A DNA stretch of 64,000 nucleotides from Verrucomicrobiota bacterium JB023 (lineage in GTDB: Bacteria > Verrucomicrobiota > Verrucomicrobiia > Verrucomicrobiales > Akkermansiaceae), in NCBI GenBank assembly GCA_030673895.1, contig JAUTCR010000070.1, positions 1-64,000 on the forward strand. The letters are read 5' to 3'. Below, one piece after another: positions 18,087 to 24,930 of this stretch (positions are counted from its first letter, which is position 1; every line of letters begins with the position of its first letter). Under the pieces are notes generated by a model. It saw only the letters and a program-made list of their open reading frames with translations, was not told where the DNA came from and did not search any database. The position numbers and the translations under genes are program-made.

Positions 18087-18690
18087 CTTCCTGTTCCAAA
18101 CGTATTTGCGCGACCTCCTGTTGAACCCGGCTTTTGACCCGGCTCTTGAGGACGTAAACGCTTTCCTGTCGGATATCGAGGCGGGTGCTAATTTCCTCCG
18201 TGGAGACTCCGGCCAAAGACAAACGGAGAACTTCGAAGGCTTTGCCAGAAAAGACAGGCTTCAATCGTTCGATGGCGGTCGCCACGACATGATTTTGCCA
18301 CTCTCTTTCAATCATGGTCACGATCTCCGGCTGGCAAAGATGGAGGTTCTGTGCGGCTTCTTCTGAAGCGAATTGAACGTCTTTGCCTTTCTGCTGCCGA
18401 AGCCAGTCGATGGCGACGTTTCGGATGACGGTGGCCAGCCAACTGCGGAACTTGGTCTTTTGGTCTTCCTTCCGGTAGTTGGAGAGTTGTTTCCAGAGCT
18501 TCAAGAAGACTTGCTGGCGGACATCTTCCAAGTCGGGTTCCCGAAACCTCATCTTCCGCAGAATGCTGTTGATGAAGGGCTCATAGAAGGTGAGAAAATC
18601 GGACCAGATCTCGTGTTTGGGACACGAGGCTGCTCGCTGAATCATCGAGGGACGGGTCAGCAATAGGTCGGTATGCTCATTCATCGTCAT
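18067..18690 (-). CDS. ECF-type RNA polymerase sigma factor
   Basis: The 207-residue protein shows sigma-70 region 2 (residues about 30-100: FYEPFINSILRKM, DLEDVRQQVFLKLWK, FRSWLATVIRNVAIDWLR) and region 4 (about 150-200: FEVLRLSLAGVSTEEISTRL with the HTH DIRQESVYVLKSRVKSRV). There is no region 1.1 or 3, as in ECF sigmas. It directs RNA polymerase to a specific regulon, probably controlled by the kinase whose gene begins inside this one. No anti-sigma gene is adjacent, which fits a kinase-controlled ECF group. Its target promoters cannot be read here. Confidence 0.92.
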   Translation of the reverse strand: MTMNEHTDLLLTRPSMIQRAASCPKHEIWSDFLTFYEPFINSILRKMRFREPDLEDVRQQVFLKLWKQLSNYRKEDQKTKFRSWLATVIRNVAIDWLRQQKGKDVQFASEEAAQNLHLCQPEIVTMIEREWQNHVVATAIERLKPVFSGKAFEVLRLSLAGVSTEEISTRLDIRQESVYVLKSRVKSRVQQEVAQIRLEQEGGYESQ

Positions 18691-18839
18691 TTCCTCGTTA
18701 CCGAATGTAGCTAACCTCTATCCCGGGGTAAAACTTTTTACATCGGCGCAGAAGGGGTTGAGCAGATTGGTCAATCGGGCGGGGGACTTGGGGAGAACTC
18801 GAGGGGGCCACTGACCCCCTCGGAAAATGGGGACCAGCG

Positions 18840-19634
18840 CTAGCGGCGACGTCGGCTTACGGCCAAGAGGCCAAGTCCAAGAAGGGCGGCGACCGAGGGC
18901 TCGGGAATGGAAGTCACCTCAATGCTCGCCTCGCTGATTGCGACGTCGACCCCTCCGTTCCGCTGCTGCGCGCTGAAATAGAGGAGGCCACTTCCAAACA
19001 CAGCCGTAAACTCACCGGGTTCAAAGGTATTGGAGATGTCGGGTGGAGCAGCGCCATTGTTGAGAAGAGCATCGGTGGCGGAAATGGTGTAGCCGTTGAC
19101 GTCCGCGCTGATCGTGACCGAGAAGCCGTCCGAAGCGGTGGATTGACTGACGAAGTTATTGATGGAATAGGTGTCGATCGAATTCATCAGTTCGTATTTG
19201 GAGCCATTCGCAGCGCCGCTGAACCCGAGGATTAAGTTGCCTGTGGCTCCTCCATCAAGTGCGCTGGCGGAGACGAGGCCCAATTCAATTCCGCGCGAGC
19301 GGAGCTCACCGGAGCCGCTCACGGAGCTGACGGAGCTGACGGAGCTCACGGTGAAGGTGAGGGTGACCTTGTCGGTATCTGAAAGCGGCGCGCCGAGAAG
19401 CGTGCTGATGGTGTCGGTGCTGGTGAAGCCTCCGGCGAAGAAATTGGGGCCGTCGTTGGTTAAGATGACACCCGAGCCGGAGTCCGTAACCGCGATGTTG
19501 CTTGCGGTCGTCCCACCGGAGAAGTTGTTGGAAAAGTTCGTGGTGTTGGTTGAGGAAGCCTGAAAGATGGTGGCTGCTTGGGCTGAGCAGGAGAGGGCGA
19601 GTGAAAGAAAGAAGAGTCTGTTAGCGAGTTTCAT
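18840..19634 (-). CDS. Secreted PEP-CTERM protein with unrecognised N-terminal domain
   Basis: From the ATG at 19634 the protein has 264 residues: signal peptide MKLANRLFFLSLALSCSAQA, a beta-rich body of about 215 residues, and a C-terminal sorting tail IPEPSVAALLGLGLLAVSRRRR (PEP motif, hydrophobic helix, Arg cluster). PEP-CTERM proteins are processed by an exosortase, which is not in this window. The body (TIFQASSTNTTNFSNNFSG, GPNFFAGGF, SRGIELGL, LILGFSGAANGS) is nearly colinear with the N-terminal 250 residues of the next gene (19964-22291), so the pair share one domain with different C-termini. A Ser-Val-Ser-Ser repeat interrupts the domain here. A carbohydrate-binding or matrix role is a guess. 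Confidence 0.88.
   Translation of the reverse strand: MKLANRLFFLSLALSCSAQAATIFQASSTNTTNFSNNFSGGTTASNIAVTDSGSGVILTNDGPNFFAGGFTSTDTISTLLGAPLSDTDKVTLTFTVSSVSSVSSVSGSGELRSRGIELGLVSASALDGGATGNLILGFSGAANGSKYELMNSIDTYSINNFVSQSTASDGFSVTISADVNGYTISATDALLNNGAAPPDISNTFEPGEFTAVFGSGLLYFSAQQRNGGVDVAISEASIEVTSIPEPSVAALLGLGLLAVSRRRR
19321..19350. repeat. 9-bp tandem repeat inside the PEP-CTERM gene
   Basis: Three 9-base units (ACGGAGCTG twice, then ACGGAGCTC) encode a repeated Val-Ser-Ser stretch in the 18840-19634 protein. The paralogous domain in 19964-22291 has no such insertion at the same point, so copy number here appears to have expanded recently. Confidence 0.85.
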
Positions 19635-19692
19635 GGGCAACTTTTGGAGTCGATTTTCTGGTCGTTGAGAGAACTCCTGCCTTGGCGCAAAC

Positions 19693-19745
19693 AGCTCTCT
19701 ATGCCGGTGAAACGGAGAAACGGTCCCGGAGCTTAACAGCCCCAT
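19693..19745 (-). promoter_or_regulatory. Conserved 5' leader hairpin before the PEP-CTERM gene
   Basis: Read on the minus strand, the leader runs TTTGCAATGGGGCTGTTAAG, then an outer stem AGCTC/GAGCT around an inner CCGG/CCGG stem, about 60 bases before the ATG. The leader of the paralog (22356-22410) has the same order of blocks, with a different outer stem (CTCGCT/AGCGAG). It may be a cis-regulatory RNA or a promoter region. It does not match any riboswitch I know. Confidence 0.45.
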
Positions 19746-19841
19746 TGCAAATTTTTTTGCCGAGTGGTTTTTGTGCAAAAGGAATGGAAGGGGAGAGCGC
19801 TGCTCGACTGGCTCCCAATCGCTCGAGAAACACATCGCACG

Positions 19842-19877
19842 CAAAAAGACCTGCCGCAGCAATGCTGCAACAGGTCT
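19842..19877 (-). terminator. Rho-independent terminator of the TSP3 secreted-protein gene
   Basis: AGACCTG (19847-19853) pairs with CAGGTCT (19871-19877), with an inner GCAGC/GCTGC stem and an AAT loop. On the minus strand it is followed by a run of U (plus-strand AAAAA at 19843-19847). It lies about 90 bases past the stop of the 19964-22291 gene and separates it from the PEP-CTERM gene. Confidence 0.9.
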
Positions 19878-19963
19878 CTTAGGGATTGCTGTCCGGGAAA
19901 TGGATAAAGATTGCGCAGGAGACAGGTTAAGCGGTGGGCTCGTCCTGTCAGCCTGCCTCCGGC

Positions 19964-22291
19964 CTAGGGAGCCTCCTCCAATAGATAAAACGCGGTGTCA
20001 GCTAATGGAGCGGTGTCGGTGAAGGTGTCGCCCGTTCCTGAAGGCGGCCTAGGGCCGTCCACGATGGTTGGGAAATTATCCGTCAGGTTGGCGGAGCGAA
20101 TCAGTTGGTAGGATTTTTCGGGGTCGAGTCCCTCGAATTCAATCGCCACTTGAGAGGGCGAATGGCTGATGTTCACAACGTTGATCCCAAAATCAGTGAC
20201 GACGGGTGCTTCACCTTCGCGGACTTGGATAAAGGGAATGTTCGCTTGCGTCGTGAGTCCGTCACCCTGGGTCTGCACGTAGGTGAAGTGCTGAACCGAA
20301 GCCGCAGCGGTGAAGGTTCCGGTGAAGAGGATGGCGGGGCTTTCCGCTCCTCCGAAAAAGGTGTTGGTCGAGCCGATGGGATCCGTTGGCGTGTTCCCTC
20401 CGAAGCCGTCGACTAGCTGATAGTTGCCTTCGGAGAGGGAACGGTCGTCCGCCCTGGCGGTCTGAATATGGTAAACCTCTCCAGGGGTCAGCCCGTAAAT
20501 GGTGATCCCTTTGGCCGTGTCATCACTATCGAACCAGACGGTTTCCAAAAGGGTGGAGAGGGCCGGATCTTGATCGTCGTAAATGGCGGAGTTCTCGAAC
20601 TCGAGATCCATCTGTGTCGATATGTCCTCGTTTCCTTTGTTGCCTCCCGCGACGACTAAACCAGTAAACAGGGTCCCATTGAGGGTGGTGTCTGGTCCAT
20701 TGAAGTTGTAGGCAAAAACGAGCTCGCCAGAGGAGGATAAGTCATTGGCATTATTGAACTCTTGAGCCGTCCAAGTGATCGTCGGGAAGGTGGGCGTGCT
20801 GCCAGCCTGTGAAGGGTCGCTCCCCATGATGATCTCCACAGGGTCATCGAAGCCATCACTATCGGAATCGGCCAAAAGCGGGTCGGTGAAGTAGCCGTCC
20901 GCTCCTGCGACGAGTTCTTCATCATCGGTGATTGAGTCTCTGTCAGTGTCGGCGAGAAGGGGATTCGTAAAATGCAGATCGACTTCATTACCATCGAGCA
21001 AATTGTCGCCATCGGTATCGGAGTCGTTGGGATGGGTGCCGTTCTCCTGCTCTTCGTAATTGTCGAGATTATCTGAGTCTGGATCCCCGAAGTCGCCGTC
21101 CTCCCCGAAGCCATCCGTAGGATCGAGGCCCCCTGCAACTTCGAAGGCATCCAGAAGGAGATCATCATCGGTGTTGTTGCTCAAGGGATTGGTGATCGAG
21201 CCGTTCTCCGCGTTCAGTTCCTCGGAATCGGTCAATCCGTCACCGTCACTATCGGGCGCGTTGGGGTCAGTGGCCAGACCCGGAGCGGAGGTTGCCTCAT
21301 CTCCAGAGGTCGCTGATTGGTAGGGGTTAAGAAGCCCGTTCACCTCCTCGCCATCGCTCAATCCGTCGTCATCAGAATCGCTGTCTTGAGGATCGGTTGA
21401 GTTCACCCCGCCATTGTATTCCTCCAGATTGGTCAGTCCGTCAGGGCCTCCATCGGCGTCATTGTCGAGACCGGCATCGGTGATATCATTCGGATTCAGA
21501 TTATTCGCGATTTCCCAATCATCAGGGATGCCGTCGTTGTCGGTGTCCAAGATGGGCGTGACGTCGATGCTTGCTTCGCTGATCTCGAGCGTCACTCCGC
21601 CGTTCCGCTGCTGCACATTGAGGTAGAGGTGACCGTTCCCAAACAAGTCAGTGAACTGTCCTGGCGAAAAGGTGCCGGTGAGTGCGGCGGGTTCCTCCCC
21701 GGAATTCGTTAAAACCGCGCCCGTCGATTCAATAACGTATCCGGAACTGTCGGCGGTGAGAGTGACGGTGAAGCCGTCAATGGCTGAGGCGTTGGTAATA
21801 AAGTCGCCTAGGCCCAAGGTCTCAATGGAGTTTTGGAGATCGTAGTTGGAGCCATTTGCCGCACCGCTAAACCCCAGAATCAGGTTGTTGGTGCTAACAG
21901 GATCGTTGCCGTCGATGGTGGGGGAGGAACTTAGACCCAGCTCAATCCCCCGGGACCGCAATTCACCTGCGCCACCCACGCTATCCACCGTAAACTGGAT
22001 GGTGACGGTGTCGCTATCCGTGAGGGGCGTCCCCAGAAGGGTGTTGATCGTATCGAGACTAGCAAAGCCTCCCGAGAAGAAGTTTGGGCCATCATTGCTT
22101 AGGGTGATTCCCGTAGCTGAGGCTGTCAGGTTGATATTCGTTTCGGTCGTTCCTCCTGCGTAGTTGTTGGAGAAATTAGTCGTGTTGAGTAGGTTGGCCT
22201 CAAATATTGTGGCAGCGGGTAGTCCTGTCATGGCTAAGGCCGAGAAGGACCAAGTGACAATAGAAAGAGTTTTTGAGTTACGGGTTCTCAT
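19964..22291 (-). CDS. Large secreted protein: shared N-terminal domain plus TSP3 calcium repeats
   Basis: The 775-residue protein has a signal peptide (TWSFSALAMTGLPAATIF) and a body to about residue 250 that matches the 18840-19634 protein almost block for block (TTNFSNNYAGGTT, NDGPNFFSGGF, SRGIELGL, ILGFSGAANGSN, VQQRNGG). Residues about 255-500 are about nine thrombospondin type 3-like repeats (DxDxDGxxDxxE; for example DTDNDGIPDDWE, DSDGDGLTDSEE), which bind calcium and stiffen the protein. The last 275 residues are a beta-rich region with VFAYNFNGPDTTLNGT and a terminal YLLEEAP tail, and there is no PEP-CTERM helix. It is probably an exported matrix or surface protein. It is preceded by its own leader hairpin and ends in a terminator. 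Confidence 0.85.
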   Translation of the reverse strand: MRTRNSKTLSIVTWSFSALAMTGLPAATIFEANLLNTTNFSNNYAGGTTETNINLTASATGITLSNDGPNFFSGGFASLDTINTLLGTPLTDSDTVTIQFTVDSVGGAGELRSRGIELGLSSSPTIDGNDPVSTNNLILGFSGAANGSNYDLQNSIETLGLGDFITNASAIDGFTVTLTADSSGYVIESTGAVLTNSGEEPAALTGTFSPGQFTDLFGNGHLYLNVQQRNGGVTLEISEASIDVTPILDTDNDGIPDDWEIANNLNPNDITDAGLDNDADGGPDGLTNLEEYNGGVNSTDPQDSDSDDDGLSDGEEVNGLLNPYQSATSGDEATSAPGLATDPNAPDSDGDGLTDSEELNAENGSITNPLSNNTDDDLLLDAFEVAGGLDPTDGFGEDGDFGDPDSDNLDNYEEQENGTHPNDSDTDGDNLLDGNEVDLHFTNPLLADTDRDSITDDEELVAGADGYFTDPLLADSDSDGFDDPVEIIMGSDPSQAGSTPTFPTITWTAQEFNNANDLSSSGELVFAYNFNGPDTTLNGTLFTGLVVAGGNKGNEDISTQMDLEFENSAIYDDQDPALSTLLETVWFDSDDTAKGITIYGLTPGEVYHIQTARADDRSLSEGNYQLVDGFGGNTPTDPIGSTNTFFGGAESPAILFTGTFTAAASVQHFTYVQTQGDGLTTQANIPFIQVREGEAPVVTDFGINVVNISHSPSQVAIEFEGLDPEKSYQLIRSANLTDNFPTIVDGPRPPSGTGDTFTDTAPLADTAFYLLEEAP

Positions 22292-22355
22292 GTCTGGAGT
22301 TTTTTCAGGAGACGCTTGATTCCCGCATCATGGCGATGAGGCGAGGGCATGCGTT

Positions 22356-22410
22356 CTCGCTACCCAGTGGAACGGAATCCCGGAGCGAGGCCTTAACAGG
22401 CGCTTTGCGA
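22356..22410 (-). promoter_or_regulatory. Conserved 5' leader hairpin before the TSP3 secreted-protein gene
   Basis: Read on the minus strand: TTTCGCAAAGCGCCTGTTAAG, then an outer stem CTCGCT (minus-strand copy at 22384-22389) / AGCGAG (22356-22361) around an inner CCGG/CTGG stem and the loop GATTCCGTTCCA. The blocks match the leader at 19693-19745, and the outer stems differ while still pairing. It sits about 65 bases before the ATG. It may be an RNA regulatory element; the ligand or function is unknown. Confidence 0.45.
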
Positions 22411-22571
22411 AATTCGAAAGACGGCGTCGCCAGGTTGCGGGAAGGGGCGGCGGTTTGTTCCCAAGGTTCGTAACCCGGTCCACGCAGTGACGGGATACAA
22501 AAGAATGGATACGCATCCTTCAAGCGCATCCAGACGAGCAGTTTTTAAGAAACCTACTAGCCGTTGGCTTG

Positions 22572-23720
22572 TCAGTCACCGGACTCCAGTTCGGCCTGCA
22601 ACTGCCTCCGCAAGGACGGATCCGTAATGGCACTGATACTACCGTGTGCGGCGGCGGGATTGATGCGACTGACCGAACGAATGTAGGCTGCAATGCTGGC
22701 ATCCATACGGGGTGAGGCTTCATATTGATTGAGCCAGTCCGCTGCCGAGCCGGGATCAGTGATGGTTAGGCGGCGGATGACTTCGGGCATGATGGCGAAT
22801 TTGGTTTCGTCCTCATCCGGAAGGCTGGAAGCCCATTGATAGGCCTTGCTCGGGCTTCTTTGGCTCCATTGGTTGGTTAGGCTGGTTAAGGCGAGGGTTC
22901 GTTCGGTGGAGTTATTCAGTGAATTCGCCCAATCAATACCTGAGGAAGGATCGGCGGAGAGTCCAGCTCTGGCAGCGACGCCGGCTATCGCTGCTTGCCG
23001 GAGGGCTGGCTTCTCGGGTGAAAGATCCGCCGTCCATTCGAACGCGGCTTCAGGGTCATGGGCGAGCCATGAAGGGATCAGGAGATCGAGGAAATGATCC
23101 CGAATGCGGCTTGGAGGGCTCTTTGACAGGGTGGATGCCGCTAGGGATCTGTCCTCGCGGATTAAACCCTCGAAGAGGGAAAGCATGAAAATCGGCGGAT
23201 CGATTTGGTCTCGATAGAGGAGGGAAGATAAAGAATCGGATGGAGATGATAGAGCGGCGGAGAGCAGGTCTGCTGACTGCTCGGGGTTGTTCGCCGCCCA
23301 ATGCTGGAAGGCGAGGGCGATGCGCTGGGGATGACTACGGAGCATGGGGATAGACCGAATGCCCTGCAGCGCCTCCTCGGGATCGGTGTTCAGCCAGTGG
23401 GTGAACAGGAGAGCGAGATGGCGTTCTTTCTCGGTCTTGTCGCTCCACTTGATGAGCGAGGCGATGGCCTCTTGAAAGTCGGCGCGGGTCCGGAGTCCCT
23501 CGAACTGGCGCTCGAGGGCCATCGTGCGGCTGAGAGCGGTAGGGGCTTCAGTAAATCGGGCAAAGGACGGAGGGAGGGTGGATGATGTTTCTACGGAAAC
23601 GGCCATCCCTGATTCAGGAGAATCGGTGGGAAGGAAACGACCGAGAACGAAGGACAGGAGCCAAACCGCCAAGGTGGCTGCAGCAAGAACGATACGAGGT
23701 GGAAGAGGGGCAGGCATCAT
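22572..23720 (-). CDS. Membrane-anchored Trp-Pro-Ala helical-repeat protein (unknown function)
   Basis: The 382-residue protein has an N-terminal membrane anchor (RIVLAAATLAVWLLSFVLGRFL). The rest is a set of degenerate helical repeats of about 32-40 residues, each with W followed by a DPxxAxxWxxxL pattern: HWLNTDPEEAL, HWAANNPEQSA, SWLAHDPEAAFEW, QWSQRSPSKAYQW, DPGSAADWL. Such repeats form an all-alpha solenoid like HEAT or TPR arrays and are frequent in Verrucomicrobia, but I know no function. It overlaps the upstream gene (23717) by ATGA, so the two are translated in a coupled way. Confidence 0.75.
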   Translation of the reverse strand: MMPAPLPPRIVLAAATLAVWLLSFVLGRFLPTDSPESGMAVSVETSSTLPPSFARFTEAPTALSRTMALERQFEGLRTRADFQEAIASLIKWSDKTEKERHLALLFTHWLNTDPEEALQGIRSIPMLRSHPQRIALAFQHWAANNPEQSADLLSAALSSPSDSLSSLLYRDQIDPPIFMLSLFEGLIREDRSLAASTLSKSPPSRIRDHFLDLLIPSWLAHDPEAAFEWTADLSPEKPALRQAAIAGVAARAGLSADPSSGIDWANSLNNSTERTLALTSLTNQWSQRSPSKAYQWASSLPDEDETKFAIMPEVIRRLTITDPGSAADWLNQYEASPRMDASIAAYIRSVSRINPAAAHGSISAITDPSLRRQLQAELESGD

Positions 23721-24883
23721 CGAAAATGTTGCAAGAGTTTATCGCGGATGGCTGCGGGCATGTTGGAGTCACGGTTGATGACTGCGAGGAATCCTTGGGG
23801 GTTTTTGCTCAACCAGATCCGTCCAAGCTGTTCGAAGCTTTCTTCCCTGAGGCTGTGATTAGTGATGCGGGCGATTTGAGCCAAGGCCTCTTCCGGCTGC
23901 GCCGCAATGATAGTGGAGGCCACGGCACGTTGCGCGTAATCGTAGGCCGGTGACGTCTTGTCGTCGAGCCAACGCGAGGCTGCAAAGGGAGCCTCCCGGG
24001 ACCAACCGAGGGCGGCAGCCCCGATGGCTTTGGCCCGTAGGCCGGGGCTCTTCAATTCGCTTGCCCATCGAAGGGCCTGTTCAGCATCGTGGTGAGCCCA
24101 GTGGGTGGCAAGAGTAGTGGCTGCTCCGGTTTGTTCGCTAGCGTCGGCAAGCTTTTCGATGCGACGGCTGGCTTCCGGTAATTCATCGGGGAGAAGATTG
24201 GTGAAGAGCTTCTGGAGCGCGTGTTGACGAAGCTGCTTTTCGGCTTCAGGGAGCTGGAGCACCTGATCGAAGGTGTGAGCCAGGCCTTCATTCGCCCATT
24301 CCGTGAGCAGGAAATCGAGGGATCCTCTTCGCTCGGGGCTGGGAGGAGAATCGAGGAGTTGGTCCAAGGCCTCGTTCGGGTTCACCTGAGCAAGGCCACG
24401 AATTAACGCTGCGTTCAGGTAGGCCTGGGTTTCGTTCGCTTGTGGATGATTACGCACTAACCACGAACGGGCCGCCTGAGGAGAAAGGCGGGCCCATTGG
24501 GAGAGTGCGGGGAAGAGGAAGGGGTTGCGCGCATCATCGAACTCCAAGGCAGCGAGCCAAGCGACCGCATCCTCCGGTGACTGGGCCGCCCAATAGTCGG
24601 CAAGAACGAGAAGCTGATCGTGCGCCTCCGGGTCCGGCAACAAGGTTGCCTGCTCTTGAAAGGCTGCGATGAATTCGTGCCTTGTCTCGAGCTTTTGGAG
24701 CCGCACCAACCAATCCGTATCGGAAGACGGCGGAGGAGTCGGCCTGTCGCTCCGATCGGACTTGGCTGGTTGGGAACTGGTCGGCGGCGGGTCAAGGGGC
24801 CGAGCCGCTCGGGCTGACCGCCCGAGCAGAAAGAAGCCCAGGCATCCCGCCAGTGCGACAAGCAGAACCAAGATGTGCTTCAT
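23717..24883 (-). CDS. Paralogous membrane-anchored helical-repeat protein (unknown function)
   Basis: From the ATG at 24883 the protein has 388 residues, with an N-terminal membrane anchor (MKHILVLLVALAGCLGFFLLGRS). It has the same tryptophan/proline/alanine repeats as 22572-23720 (DYWAAQSPEDAVAWLAALE, QWARLSPQAARSWL, HWAHHDAEQALRWASEL, GWSREAPFAASRWL). The two proteins are paralogs. It is the first gene of a two-gene coupled operon and its stop overlaps the next start. ATG at 24898 would add 5 residues without changing the anchor. Function is unknown; a scaffold at the inner membrane is a guess. Confidence 0.75.
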   Translation of the reverse strand: MKHILVLLVALAGCLGFFLLGRSARAARPLDPPPTSSQPAKSDRSDRPTPPPSSDTDWLVRLQKLETRHEFIAAFQEQATLLPDPEAHDQLLVLADYWAAQSPEDAVAWLAALEFDDARNPFLFPALSQWARLSPQAARSWLVRNHPQANETQAYLNAALIRGLAQVNPNEALDQLLDSPPSPERRGSLDFLLTEWANEGLAHTFDQVLQLPEAEKQLRQHALQKLFTNLLPDELPEASRRIEKLADASEQTGAATTLATHWAHHDAEQALRWASELKSPGLRAKAIGAAALGWSREAPFAASRWLDDKTSPAYDYAQRAVASTIIAAQPEEALAQIARITNHSLREESFEQLGRIWLSKNPQGFLAVINRDSNMPAAIRDKLLQHFR

Positions 24884-24930
24884 ATTTGGAATAACCATCC
24901 CGCCGCTGGTGGCAGGAAGAGTGAGGCCGG

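Larger units (their letters stand above)
19635..19963. other. Intergenic region between paralogous secreted-protein genes
   Basis: The 329 bases hold the terminator of the gene at 19964-22291 and then the 5' leader (with hairpin element) of the PEP-CTERM gene at 18840-19634; both are described separately. I see no other gene. Confidence 0.7.
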
